A DNA stretch of 64,000 nt from Demequina sp. NBRC 110053 (GCF_002090095.1 NZ_BBRJ01000002.1:1550817-1614816); one strand, 5' to 3'; shown: positions 7,495 to 15,978, counted from the first letter of the stretch. Program-made: numbers and translations. The notes: generated by a model not told the origin, from the sequence alone.

Positions 7495-8121
7495 CTACGC
7501 CGTCAGAGAGGTGAATCCCTCCGGCGTGATGACGGCGTGGACGCCCACGTCGTGCGCCTCGCGCGGCAGCGGCAGGTCGTCGGGCCCGCGGAACTCCGCG
7601 GCGAAGGCGAGCGCGACGATCGGCACGCGCGGATCCAGGCCCTCGAGAGCGCGGTCGTACCAGCCTCCGCCCTGCCCGAGCCGGGTTCCGCGCGAGTCGA
7701 CGGCGAGCGCCGGCACGACCACGACGTCGGCTTCGCCGATCGCGTCGGAGCACAGGAACTCGCCCGACGGCTCGGGCGGGCGGCCAGGGGCGCGCTCGAT
7801 GAGGTCCTCGGCGCCCTGGTAGGGGGACCAGCCGCGCTGGAGGCCGTCGCCCAGGCGCGGGATCAGCACGCGCACGCCCCGCTCGTGGAGCGCCTCGATG
7901 AGCGGCAGGGTCCCGGGCTCGTGGGCGCGCGAGGCGTACACGGACACGCATGTGGCCCCCGCGATCGCAGGCATGGCGAGCACGTGGTCGCGCAGCAGCA
8001 GGGCGAGCTCCTCGCGCCGACGCTCCGAGCGGTGCAGGCGGGCCTTGCGGATCGACGTTCGCAGCTGCGCCTTCGCGTCCTCCGGAGCCGGTGCGCGGGT
8101 GCCTTGCTGTGACGTCGACAT
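7495..8121 (-). CDS. 5-formyltetrahydrofolate cyclo-ligase
   Basis: A 208-residue cytoplasmic enzyme that converts 5-formyl-THF to 5,10-methenyl-THF with ATP, returning a storage and inhibitory folate to the one-carbon pool. The family signatures are visible: the N-terminal basic helix LRTSIRKARLHRS, and the nucleotide- and substrate-binding loop VVVPALAVDSRGTRLGQGGGWYDRAL near residues 140-165, where GxGxGxYDR is read here as GQGGGWYDR. The ATG at 8121 is chosen because GGGTGG lies four bases upstream; ATGs at 8130 and 8133 would extend it by a few residues. It is the first gene of the pair with fmdB, divergent from the MoeA-like gene at 8239. Confidence 0.9.
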   Translation of the reverse strand: MSTSQQGTRAPAPEDAKAQLRTSIRKARLHRSERRREELALLLRDHVLAMPAIAGATCVSVYASRAHEPGTLPLIEALHERGVRVLIPRLGDGLQRGWSPYQGAEDLIERAPGRPPEPSGEFLCSDAIGEADVVVVPALAVDSRGTRLGQGGGWYDRALEGLDPRVPIVALAFAAEFRGPDDLPLPREAHDVGVHAVITPEGFTSLTA

Positions 8122-8238
8122 GCCACCCATCATGTCAGTCATGTGCGTCCGGCACCTGACGCGCGCCGCACGACGTCGCGGTTGGCTGCTGGGCCGGCGT
8201 TGTTTGCCCAGCCCTGTGCGCCACGGGACAATGGCGTC

Positions 8239-9465
8239 ATGACCGCTCGCAGCCTGGCCGACCACCGCGATGCCGTGGCAGCGGCGCTGAGGCCGAGCCT
8301 CGTCCTCGACGTCCTGCTGGCCGACGCGGTGGGCGCGACGCTCGCCGAGGACCTCGTCGCTCCTTCCGACCTGCCGCCCACGCCAGTCGCCGAGCGCGAC
8401 GGCTACGCGGTGGTCGCGGCTGACACGGCGACCGCCAGCGCCGATGCGCCCGTGTCGCTGGCCGTCTCCCATGACGTCAGCTTCGACGTCCGCGCGCCGC
8501 GCAGGCATGTGCGGGGGGCCGCGGCGCGCGTCCCCTCGGGTGCTGCCGTCCCCACGGGAGCCGATGCGGTGGTGGCCCTGTCGGACACCGACATGGGTGT
8601 GGCGAAGGTGGGGATAGCGCGGCCCGTCCAGCGCGGCGAGGGTGTGCGCGAGGCCGGGTTCGACGCGCGCGGAGGCACCGTACTGGTTGCCGCCGGCACC
8701 AGGCTGGGCCCGCGTCAGGTGGCAGCTGCGGCCGCGCTCGGCCGCGCACGTGTGCGCGTTCGCCCGGTGCCGCGCGTCGTCGTGCTGGCCGTGGGCGACG
8801 AGCTGATCGAGCCGGGCACCTCTCGACCTGGCGGCGGGGTCGCGGAGGCCACCACCCACATGATCGCCGCCCTGGTCCAGGAGGCCGGTGCCAAGCCGTA
8901 TCGCGTGGGGGCGGTGCCGGATGACGCGCTGCAGCTGCGCGGCGCGATCGAGGACCAGCTGGTGCGCGCTGACATGGTCATCACGACTGGCGGGCTGTCG
9001 GACGGACCGCAGGACACCGTCGCGGACGTGCTCGCCCGCATGGGCCGCTTCACCGCCGTCGACCTGCAGCTGCGCCCCGGGCGGCGGCACGGGCTGGGCG
9101 TCATCGATGCCGGTGACCGGGAGGTGCCGGTCGTGGCGCTGCCGGGCTCCCCCGCCGCTGCCGCCATGGGGTTCGAGGCCTACGTGCGGCGCGCGGTGCG
9201 CGTGCTGTGCGGTCACCCCAACGTCGAGCGGGCTCCCTTCGCGGCGCGTGCGCGCCGCCGTTGGATCGCGGCGCCTGGGGTCGTGACGGGCATGCCGGTG
9301 GTCGTCGAACGCGATGCTGACGGGATGCTGTCCGTGACGCCCCTCGGAGCCGAGAACCTCTCGCTCGCTGACCTCGCCAGGGCCGATGCGGTGGTCTGGT
9401 CCGGCCCCGATGCGCACGTCTTCGACGTCGGCGACACGGTGTCGTGCACCGTGTGGGGGGGCTAG
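8239..9465 (+). CDS. MoeA/gephyrin-like protein, possibly the cell-division protein Glp
   Basis: A 408-residue protein with the full MoeA domain order (MoeA_N, MoCF-binding domain, C-terminal beta domain). True MoeA inserts molybdate into molybdopterin. Here several conserved active-site segments differ: the first motif reads PVAERDGYAV (residues 49-58) instead of NSAMDGYA, the GxD segment reads GFD (140-142) instead of GED, the molybdopterin loop reads GGLSDGPQD (251-259) instead of GGVSxGxxD, and LPGNP is LPGSP (301-305). No other molybdenum cofactor gene is nearby. In corynebacteria a MoeA-like protein, Glp, encoded near a membrane partner GlpR, binds FtsZ; the position next to cyclo-ligase, acetyltransferase and a membrane protein fits this. 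The start follows a GACAAT -10 by six bases. Confidence 0.85.
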   Translation: MTARSLADHRDAVAAALRPSLVLDVLLADAVGATLAEDLVAPSDLPPTPVAERDGYAVVAADTATASADAPVSLAVSHDVSFDVRAPRRHVRGAAARVPSGAAVPTGADAVVALSDTDMGVAKVGIARPVQRGEGVREAGFDARGGTVLVAAGTRLGPRQVAAAAALGRARVRVRPVPRVVVLAVGDELIEPGTSRPGGGVAEATTHMIAALVQEAGAKPYRVGAVPDDALQLRGAIEDQLVRADMVITTGGLSDGPQDTVADVLARMGRFTAVDLQLRPGRRHGLGVIDAGDREVPVVALPGSPAAAAMGFEAYVRRAVRVLCGHPNVERAPFAARARRRWIAAPGVVTGMPVVVERDADGMLSVTPLGAENLSLADLARADAVVWSGPDAHVFDVGDTVSCTVWGG

Positions 9466-9468
9466 CCG

Positions 9469-10044
9469 GTGAAGCCCGTCGAGCTTCTCGCCGGCCCGAT
9501 CACTTTGCGTGCCCTCGCGCGAGCGGACGAGACCGCGTGGATGGCGGTGCGCCGCCGGCACCGCGCCTGGCTCGCGCCGTGGGAGGCCGCGTCGCCCCCC
9601 GAGCGCGCCGAGAAGACCGTCACGTTCCCGCAGCTCGTGCGACGGGAGCGCGCCCAGTGGCGAGAGGAGTCGGCGTATCCCTTCATCGTGGAGCACGACG
9701 GCGAGCTCGTGGGTCGCGTGAGCGTGTCCGGGATCCGCTGGGGAGCGGAGTGCGGCGGCTCGATCGGCTACTGGATCGCGCAGTCGCACGCCGGGCGGGG
9801 GATCACGCCGCGCGCCGTGGCGCTCGCGACCGAGTTCGCTTTCTCGCGGGGGCTCCACCGCCTCGAGATAGCAGTGCGGCCCGAGAACGTCGCGAGCCTG
9901 CGCGTGGCGCACAAGCTGGGCTTCCGCGAGGAGGGTCTGCGCCCGTCGTACCTGTACATCGACGGGGCGTGGCGCGACCACACGATCTTCGCTCTCACTC
10001 AAGGTGAGCCGCGAACCGGCCGATATTGGTCGGATGGCTCCTGA
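9469..10044 (+). CDS. GNAT acetyltransferase, RimJ/RimL type
   Basis: A 191-residue GNAT-fold enzyme. RimJ/RimL relatives acetylate protein N-termini, classically ribosomal proteins S5 and L12, using acetyl-CoA. Visible features are the N-terminal substrate segment ITLRALARADETAW, the beta-4 strand IGYWIAQSHAGRGI with the Q/RxxGxG-type CoA loop read as SHAGRGI, and the C-terminal ENVASLRVAHKLGFREEG motif diagnostic of this branch. The GTG start at 9469 lies three bases after the stop of the MoeA-like gene, so both are in one transcript. The actual protein substrate cannot be told from the sequence. Confidence 0.9.
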   Translation: MKPVELLAGPITLRALARADETAWMAVRRRHRAWLAPWEAASPPERAEKTVTFPQLVRRERAQWREESAYPFIVEHDGELVGRVSVSGIRWGAECGGSIGYWIAQSHAGRGITPRAVALATEFAFSRGLHRLEIAVRPENVASLRVAHKLGFREEGLRPSYLYIDGAWRDHTIFALTQGEPRTGRYWSDGS

Positions 10045-10084
10045 CACGCCGCGCGCCATCCGCGGCTGAGCAGTCCCCGAGCCG

Positions 10085-10090
10085 TACCGT
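10085..10090 (+). promoter_or_regulatory. -10 hexamer (TACCGT) of the membrane-protein gene
   Basis: TACCGT ends six bases before the ATG at 10097, the spacing expected for a leaderless transcript. The gene may therefore have its own promoter in addition to read-through from 8239. Confidence 0.5.
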
Positions 10091-10096
10091 CGTGGC

Positions 10097-11092
10097 ATGG
10101 TTCCCGTTGGACTTCTCGCGATCATCGCTCTGGGTCTCGTGGTCGCGTACGTCCTTCCGCAGCGTGTCCGCGAACGCGGCGAGTACGCGCTGGTCCGCGT
10201 GGATGACCGGTACTCGTCGGACATGCGGGTGGTGAGGTCGTCGGCGCAGCGCGTCGGGCGTGCCGCCGCGCGCCCCTCCACCGACTCGGGGGAGATGCCG
10301 CTGCTGCGCACGGGTGCTGCGCGGGCCGATGCTCGCGTCGAGCACATGTCGCGCCCCGCCACGCCCCTGGATCGCGCTGCGGTGCACGCACGCCGGGAGC
10401 AGTACGCGATGCGGCGCGACCGCGCGCGAGTGGGCGCTGCCCGGGCTGCGCAGGCGCGCCGCCGCGGGCTCGTCGCGCTCGCGGCGACGGTGATGACGCT
10501 GATCGCGTGGGGCCTCGTGGCCTTCGCAGGGGCGTCGGCGGTCCTGGGTGCGGTCGCGACGTCCGTCCTGGTAGGGGTCGTCACGTCGAGCACGCGCGCC
10601 GCGTCGGCACATCGTCGAGCCGACGAGGAGATGGTCGCCGTGTCGCGCGAGGTCGAGGCCGCCGCGACCGCGACGCAGGCGCTGCGGGTGGTGTCGCGCG
10701 AGCGCGCAGCCGGTCACGAGGCCGAGCCGTCGGACGTCGCGACGCAGGCCATCCGTATCGTCACCGCGGAGGACCTCGCACCCCTGGCCGTGCCCGCCGC
10801 GATCCCCGCTCCCGAGCTTCCCGCAGTGGAGGAGGATGCCGGAGCGCCGTGGGTGCCCCAGGGCGTTCCCGCTCCCGCATACACGCTCAAGTCCACGGTG
10901 CGTCAGCGCGAGGCGCGGCCCATCTCGGACGAGGACTACGACGCCGCCGCAGCCCGCGCGGCCCGATGGGGCGACCTGCGTGCCAACGACGCTCCCGAGC
11001 GCTCGACCGCGGCGTATCAGCTCGACGAGGCCGCGCCGACCACCGCCGCGCTCGACGCGATCCTCGCGCGGCGCAAGCGCGCGTCAGCGTAG
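10097..11092 (+). CDS. Membrane protein with three predicted helices, candidate GlpR
   Basis: A 331-residue protein of no family I can name with certainty. Residues 3-21 (VPVGLLAIIALGLVVAYVLP) are a membrane segment. A basic Arg-rich region follows, then two further hydrophobic segments at about 124-145 and 147-166, and a long acidic, Pro/Ala-rich C-terminal part of about 165 residues that should be cytoplasmic and flexible. It is the last gene after cyclo-ligase (divergent), MoeA-like and acetyltransferase genes, an order shared by many actinobacteria. By position it could be GlpR, the membrane receptor of the FtsZ-binding MoeA-like Glp; this is an inference from context. The last 22 bases of the gene, including the stop, are repeated 34 bases downstream. 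Confidence 0.7.
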   Translation: MVPVGLLAIIALGLVVAYVLPQRVRERGEYALVRVDDRYSSDMRVVRSSAQRVGRAAARPSTDSGEMPLLRTGAARADARVEHMSRPATPLDRAAVHARREQYAMRRDRARVGAARAAQARRRGLVALAATVMTLIAWGLVAFAGASAVLGAVATSVLVGVVTSSTRAASAHRRADEEMVAVSREVEAAATATQALRVVSRERAAGHEAEPSDVATQAIRIVTAEDLAPLAVPAAIPAPELPAVEEDAGAPWVPQGVPAPAYTLKSTVRQREARPISDEDYDAAAARAARWGDLRANDAPERSTAAYQLDEAAPTTAALDAILARRKRASA

Positions 11093-11126
11093 AGCAGCAG
11101 CGGGGCGCAAGCGCGCGTCAGCGTAG
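11071..11126 (+). repeat. Tandem duplication across the stop of the 10097-11092 gene
   Basis: A 22-base sequence starting GCGCAAGCGCGCG and ending in TAG is present at 11071-11092, where TAG is the gene's stop, and again at 11105-11126. The period is 34. It looks like a small tandem duplication of the gene's 3' end. Confidence 0.85.
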
Positions 11127-11258
11127 GCGCACACCGCGTGCGCGGTGCGGGCTGTTGCGGGCTGCCGAGCCGCGCCCGCACGGGTCGGCACGACACCTGA
11201 GCGCCCTCGCGACTCGCGCTGCTCGCACCCATCAGTCGTGAACGCGCGCATGCGTCGG

Positions 11259-11332
11259 TTCCTGCGGGCGATCGGGCCGCCGTCCCCGCGGGAACCTGCG
11301 AAGATGCACTTCCTGCGGGCGATCGGGCCGCC
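11259..11332 (+). repeat. Second short direct repeat, period 51
   Basis: A 23-base sequence beginning TTCCTGCGGGCGATC occurs at 11259-11281 and 11310-11332 in the same intergenic region as the 11071-11126 repeat. Read on the plus strand it gives a repeated peptide FLRAIGPP, but there is no ribosome binding site, and I treat it as non-coding. The whole gap 11093-11373 has no gene that I can support. Confidence 0.8.
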
Positions 11333-11373
11333 AGACCCTCGCGATCCGTCGGAGCCGCCGCCGGCGCCCGCGG

Positions 11374-12657
11374 TCAGTGGTGCGCCACCACCGCGACCTT
11401 CTCGAAGAGCCGGTCGAACACAGGCTCGCGATCGAACTGCATGGCGAACACCCGCGCCCGGGCGCGGTGAGCGGCCCGCGCTGCGGCGCTCATCCCGAGC
11501 ACGGCCGTGTCGATCGCACCGGCGATCGCGGCCGGATCCTCCACGGGGACCATGAGCGCCGTGTCGCCCACCGCCTCGGGGATGCCTCCCGTCGGGCAGG
11601 TGATCACCGGCCCGCCGCCCGCCAGCATCTCCTCGACGAGCGCGATCCCGAACGTCTCCGTGAACTCCCGCCCAGGCTTCGACGGCAGCGCGTAGGCGGC
11701 GCAGGCCGCCATGAGGTGGGGCTTCTCCTCGTCGCCCACGTCGTCGAGGAACACGATCCGGTCCGCGGCGTCCGAGCTGGCGGCATGCGCGCGCAGCGCC
11801 TCGGCGTCCGGCCCCCGCCCGGCGATGACCAAGGTGGTCGAATGCCCCGCCATCGAGGCCGCGAAGCCGTCGATGAGGTCAGCGACGCCCTTCGAGAACC
11901 CGAGCCGCGACAGATACAGGATGTACCCGTCTCGCGTGAGGCCGCGGGCGGCGAGGAACCGCTCCGTGTCCGCGGGGTCGAGGTCAAGGTAGGCGGACGT
12001 GTCGATCGCGGGGAAGGAGATGCCGATGCGGTCGCGGCACCGGGGCGCGAAGCGCGTGCCATGCCGGGCGTCGATCTGTTCGGCCGCCTCGACGATGACG
12101 TCCTTGGTGTACTGGGAGACGGCGACGCAGACGTCCTGCTCGAGGTAGGCGGACAGCACGTGGGCCGCCGCGCCGAAGCGGTCGGCCTCGACGCACTCCT
12201 GCACCACCGCCGTGACGTCCGAGCCCACGGCCTCGGCGATGGTGGTGACGTCCATCGGCAGTCCCGTCGAGCGTGCGACTCGCACCGCATCGGCGACCGC
12301 GAGGGTGTGGGGCGACAGGTACAGCGACATGCACACCGTGGGGACCCCGTCGGTGAACAGCTCGACGAGCCGTCCGACGAGCCCGGAGAGGTAGCGCCCG
12401 TCGGGGATCTTGTACCCCCCCACGGGCTCGGGGCGCTCCACGGTGATGCCAGGGCTGTAGGGCAGCACGCTGTCGACGGGCTTGAGGGGCAGCCCGGTCC
12501 GCTCGAGCAGCTCGATGGGCCACGACAGGATGCGAACGTCGTCGAAGCCGCGCGCGAGGGCGGCCTCGGCCAGGTTGCGCGCCTCGCCGGAGTGACCGCA
12601 GATGACGGGATCGGCGCGGACGACGATGACCAGCCGGCGGTCGGGCTTGACGTTCAT
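11374..12657 (-). CDS. Glycosyltransferase, GT4/GT-B type
   Basis: A 427-residue cytoplasmic GT-B enzyme. The C-terminal Rossmann half is clear: YILYLSRLGFSKGVADLIDG (strand and donor loop), TTLVIAGRGPDAEALR, and EFTETFGIALVEEMLAGG, the E-x7-E donor-binding motif of retaining GT4 enzymes. The N-terminal half (MNVKPDRRLVIVVRADPVIC) is less typical and may set acceptor specificity. The ATG at 12657 has a GAGGAG ribosome binding site and overlaps the stop of the GH92 gene by four bases (ATGA), so the two proteins are made together. Donor and acceptor cannot be read from the sequence. Coupling to a mannosidase-type enzyme suggests mannosyl or related glucan chemistry. Confidence 0.85.
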   Translation of the reverse strand: MNVKPDRRLVIVVRADPVICGHSGEARNLAEAALARGFDDVRILSWPIELLERTGLPLKPVDSVLPYSPGITVERPEPVGGYKIPDGRYLSGLVGRLVELFTDGVPTVCMSLYLSPHTLAVADAVRVARSTGLPMDVTTIAEAVGSDVTAVVQECVEADRFGAAAHVLSAYLEQDVCVAVSQYTKDVIVEAAEQIDARHGTRFAPRCRDRIGISFPAIDTSAYLDLDPADTERFLAARGLTRDGYILYLSRLGFSKGVADLIDGFAASMAGHSTTLVIAGRGPDAEALRAHAASSDAADRIVFLDDVGDEEKPHLMAACAAYALPSKPGREFTETFGIALVEEMLAGGGPVITCPTGGIPEAVGDTALMVPVEDPAAIAGAIDTAVLGMSAAARAAHRARARVFAMQFDREPVFDRLFEKVAVVAHH

Positions 12658-14939
12658 GATGTCTCCTCGATGACCTCTGGCGCCGATGCGGGGATCGGCT
12701 CGGGCTCGACCTGGAAGGTCGGGTTCGGGTGGGGCGGCTGGGCCCCAGCCGGTCGGAAGGATGGGGGCCGATGCGCTCGTCCCCAGTCGCTCGGCTCGGG
12801 ACCGAGCGAGATGTGAAGCCTGCCGCCCTCGTGGAGGTCGGTCCCCGACAGCCACGATGAGTCGAGCGATGCACCGTTGAAGCTGACGGACTGGATGTAC
12901 TGCACAGGGCCGCCCGGCGTGGGCTCGACGAAGCCTGAGGTGTCGATGGTGAGCGACCCACGGGCCATGGGCATGGTCGAGTAGCGGAAGGCCGGTGGAT
13001 GGATGAGGAAGAGGTTCTGGCCCGCCACGGGGAACAGCCCGAGCGCCGCCCAGAGGTACCAGCTCGACAGTCCGCCCGAGTCGTCGTTGCCCGGCAGGCC
13101 GCCGCGCCCGGTGCCGAACTGCTGGGTCACGATCGCGTGCACGATCTCGGCCGTGCGGTCCGGGCGGCCCGCGTAGTAGTAGGCCCACGGGGCCTCCATG
13201 TCGGGCTCGTTGTTGAGACCCTCGAAGCGGCCCAGCTCGTACCCTGCCGTCATCTCCTCCGACGACGGGGACTCGCCAGGCTGAACCACCGCATCGGCCC
13301 CATACCCGAAGAACTCGTCGAGGAGCGCGACGAACCGGTCGTCGCCGCCCGCCAGAGCGATGCGCCCCTCCATGTCGTGCTGGAGGCGGAACGAGTAGTT
13401 GTGCCGCGTGCCCTCGTAGTAGGTGGAGTCCTTGAGCAGACCTGTGCTCGCGTCGTAGGCGTTGACCCACCGCTCGGCGAGCTGGTCGAACTCCTCGGCC
13501 AGCGCATCGTCCCCGACGACGGACGCGACGTGTCGCGTGCACCAGTAGCCGAACGCAAGGTCGAGGGTGTGGCTGATGGGGTGCGCATGCCCGTGCAGCA
13601 GGTAGTCCTCGCCGTAGGTGCGGCGCAGGTCGGTGGCGAGGTGCACGAGCGCCCAGTCCCAGTCGATGCCCGGCAGCCCGAGCTGGCAGATGTCGGACAG
13701 CAGGGTGTGCGCGAGGGCGCTGCCCTGACGCCCGAAGCGGTCGGAGCCGCGAGCCATCCGGTAGCCGATGGGCAGGTTGCCCTCCTCCTCGCAGATCGTC
13801 AGCAGCGCGTTCGCGAGCTCGACGGACTTGTGCGGCAGCAGGGCGGTGAGCAGCGGCAGCTGGGTGCGATAGATGTCCCACATGGTGGAGACGTCGAACA
13901 CCCACGGCCCCTTGGCGGGCCAGAAGGGGCTCTCGTCAGCGGCGAACGACGGCTTGATGAGCGAGTGATACAGCGCGGTCGCGAACACCTGACGACGGGC
14001 GGGGTCGGCGGTCTCCACGCGGATCGCGTCCAGCCGCTCGCGCCATTGCTCCTCCGTGTCGGCTCGCCTGCTGTCGAAGGCGGGAACGACCTCCGCGGTG
14101 TCGCGGTGCAGGTTCTTGCGCGCCTGTCCCTCGCCGCGCAGCGAGAAGCCGATCCGCAGCTCGACGGTCTGGCCGGCCAGCGACGGACCGGCCCACATGA
14201 GGCCGAAGGGGCGCAGAGTGGTGGGCCGGATGTGGTCGAGGTCGAGCCGGGTGCCGCCCGGCATGAGGCGCCGGTCGTACCAGAGCATCTGACGCCAGCC
14301 CTCGACGTCGCACTCGAGGTGCACGGCGAGCGGGGCTCCCTCGACAACGATCTCGCCCTGGGCCACGCCCGGTGCGACGGACTCGAGGTGGCCGCGCAGC
14401 GGCACCGTCGCCCCGTAGGGGATCTTCAGGCCGCCCATCGAGAAGTCGACCACGACGCGGGCGTCGCGGTGCTCGGGGAACGTGTACCGATGGATCGCGG
14501 ACTTGGGGCCCACGGTGATCTCGGCTCGCACGCCGGAGTCGAGCGTCGCCGCGTAGTACCCGGGGTTCGCGGCCTCCTCAGTGAGCTCCCAGGTGCGTCC
14601 CAGCACGTCGAGCGGTTCGAGCATGGGGCTCACGCGGAAGTAGTTGTAGTACTTGCGGATCGCTCCCGTGCCTGACTGCTGGAAGTGGGTGAAGCCCGAG
14701 GCGTGGTCGCCGTCGTGCAGCCGCGGCGGCAGCCCCTCGGTGGACAGGTCGAACGGGCCGTAGCCGGTGGGGTAGCCGCCCGAGTACGCGCATGCGCTCA
14801 CCATCCCCAGCGGGTACGTGGCGCCCGGGTGGGTGTTGCCGACCTGCGGCTTGGGCCACCACCAGGTCGCGGCCAGGCCGGTCTGCGCGGGCAGGTCGGT
14901 CCGGCCCGTCCCGATGAAGGGATCGACGTCGTCGAACAC
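12654..14939 (-). CDS. GH92 family glycoside hydrolase (alpha-mannosidase type)
   Basis: A 761-residue enzyme. GH92 members are calcium-dependent inverting exo-alpha-mannosidases. The family signature GNDDSGGLSSWYLWAALG, with the catalytic Asp pair in GNDD, is intact near residue 615, and the N-terminal VDPFIGTG plus the GNTHPGATYPLGMV segment are the usual start of the fold. The C-terminal 60 residues are proline-rich and probably disordered. There is no signal peptide, so the enzyme should be cytoplasmic, unlike the secreted GH92 enzymes of Bacteroidetes. The GTG start at 14939 has GGAGG five to seven bases upstream. It is translationally coupled to the glycosyltransferase after it. A cytoplasmic role in recycling or trimming mannosides is an inference. 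Confidence 0.92.
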   Translation of the reverse strand: MFDDVDPFIGTGRTDLPAQTGLAATWWWPKPQVGNTHPGATYPLGMVSACAYSGGYPTGYGPFDLSTEGLPPRLHDGDHASGFTHFQQSGTGAIRKYYNYFRVSPMLEPLDVLGRTWELTEEAANPGYYAATLDSGVRAEITVGPKSAIHRYTFPEHRDARVVVDFSMGGLKIPYGATVPLRGHLESVAPGVAQGEIVVEGAPLAVHLECDVEGWRQMLWYDRRLMPGGTRLDLDHIRPTTLRPFGLMWAGPSLAGQTVELRIGFSLRGEGQARKNLHRDTAEVVPAFDSRRADTEEQWRERLDAIRVETADPARRQVFATALYHSLIKPSFAADESPFWPAKGPWVFDVSTMWDIYRTQLPLLTALLPHKSVELANALLTICEEEGNLPIGYRMARGSDRFGRQGSALAHTLLSDICQLGLPGIDWDWALVHLATDLRRTYGEDYLLHGHAHPISHTLDLAFGYWCTRHVASVVGDDALAEEFDQLAERWVNAYDASTGLLKDSTYYEGTRHNYSFRLQHDMEGRIALAGGDDRFVALLDEFFGYGADAVVQPGESPSSEEMTAGYELGRFEGLNNEPDMEAPWAYYYAGRPDRTAEIVHAIVTQQFGTGRGGLPGNDDSGGLSSWYLWAALGLFPVAGQNLFLIHPPAFRYSTMPMARGSLTIDTSGFVEPTPGGPVQYIQSVSFNGASLDSSWLSGTDLHEGGRLHISLGPEPSDWGRAHRPPSFRPAGAQPPHPNPTFQVEPEPIPASAPEVIEETS

Positions 14940-15000
14940 TGTGGCCTCCGTTCCCGCGCGCTGGACCGCCCTCGCTCCCGCCGTGACACTCCTGACGGTA

Positions 15001-15024
15001 CGGCCGCGGCTTTGCGCGGCCGTT
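15001..15024. other. GC-rich inverted repeat upstream of the GH92 gene
   Basis: CGGCCGCG and CGCGGCCG form an 8-bp stem around a short loop between the divergent-side end of the GH92 promoter region and the 15102 gene's stop. It could act as a terminator for the 15102-15725 gene, which runs toward it. Confidence 0.4.
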
Positions 15025-15101
15025 GCGACTGTGTGACGGTCTGATGACGGCCGATGCGCCGGCTGGGCGGTCGCTCTCGCGACAGGCGGGCGCCGGGCGG
15101 G

Positions 15102-15725
15102 TCAGGCGTCGATGGTCGCTGGACCCTTCGGGACGGCCTTGCCCAGCATGTATGCCTGGATGAGTCCCGCGACGCCGAGGAGCACCAGCGACACCCCCGT
15201 GACGATGACGAGAGCGAGGGCGCTCCAGCCGGGGACGACGAGCACCACGATGCCGGCGATGATCGCGATCGCGCCGCGCAGGTATCCCCACGCCGAGCCC
15301 TGGCCCCGGCCCGTCTGAGCCAGCGTCGCGATGCCCTCGATGATCCATCCGATGCCGATCAGCACCACCACGATGAGTGTCAGGACCCCGGTGGCCGCCG
15401 CGAGATTCTTCAGCACCACGATGCCGCTGATGAGGAGGAACAGGCCGAGGATGATGTTGAGGACGCGGAAGCCGGTCGAGCTGTCGCCCATGAAGATGCC
15501 CACGCCGATGCGCACGACGCCCGTGATCGCGAAGAACGCTCCGGTGAGCGCGCCGAGCACCACCAGCGTGGCCTCGGGCCACACCACGAGAGCGACGCCG
15601 ATCGCGAGGGCGAGGAATCCGAGGACGCCGATCATCACGCGCGCCATCCCCACCGCCTTGCGGCCGAGTTGATCCGCGTCGAGCGCGATGCCATCGAGGT
15701 TGAACTGCGGGGACTGCTGCGACAT
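15102..15725 (-). CDS. HdeD-like (DUF308) membrane protein
   Basis: A 207-residue protein with six hydrophobic helices arranged as three hairpins, from about residue 27 to 195 (MIGVLGFLALAIGVALVVWP is the first). This DUF308 pattern, including GDSSTGFRVLNIILG between hairpins, is that of HdeD family proteins, which in E. coli contribute to acid resistance; in actinobacteria the function is unknown. The ATG has AGGAG eight bases upstream. It is a single-gene unit ending before the GH92 operon promoter and divergent from tRNA-Ala. Confidence 0.88.
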   Translation of the reverse strand: MSQQSPQFNLDGIALDADQLGRKAVGMARVMIGVLGFLALAIGVALVVWPEATLVVLGALTGAFFAITGVVRIGVGIFMGDSSTGFRVLNIILGLFLLISGIVVLKNLAAATGVLTLIVVVLIGIGWIIEGIATLAQTGRGQGSAWGYLRGAIAIIAGIVVLVVPGWSALALVIVTGVSLVLLGVAGLIQAYMLGKAVPKGPATIDA

Positions 15726-15830
15726 GGCTGCTCCTGTCGGGTCGGGTGATGCCTCGACCTCATGCTAGCGACGGATGCCTCGCGAGTGTCGGACGAGTGT
15801 GCGCAGGTGGTAACCTGTCATCTGCACTTT

Positions 15831-15906
15831 GGGGCTGTGGCGCAGTTGGTAGCGCGTCTCGTTCGCAATGAGAAGGTCAGGGGTTCGATTCCCCTCAGCT
15901 CCACCA
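15831..15906 (+). tRNA. tRNA-Ala(CGC)
   Basis: All four arms are present: acceptor GGGGCTG with CAGCTCC, D arm, anticodon stem TCTCG/TGAGA around loop TTCGCAA (anticodon CGC, reads GCG), and T arm AGGGG/CCCCT with TTCGATT. Discriminator A is at 15903 and CCA is encoded at 15904-15906. GCG is a frequent Ala codon in this DNA. Confidence 0.95.
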
Positions 15907-15908
15907 CC

Positions 15909-15937
15909 GAGGGCCGCCTGATGATCAGGCGGTCCTC
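15909..15937 (+). terminator. Terminator of tRNA-Ala
   Basis: A 13-bp stem (15909-15921 with 15925-15937, one G-T pair) around loop TGA begins two bases after the tRNA CCA. The downstream T run is weak (TGCCGTTT). Confidence 0.8.
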
Positions 15938-15978
15938 TGCCGTTTCGGTGCACTGGTCTTCGCCGTGAGGGAGGCGCC

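Noticed and set aside
11145-11555. Open frame with a repeated peptide FLRAIGPP
   Set aside because: The peptide comes from a DNA repeat in an intergenic region; there is no ribosome binding site and the frame runs into the antisense of the glycosyltransferase gene.
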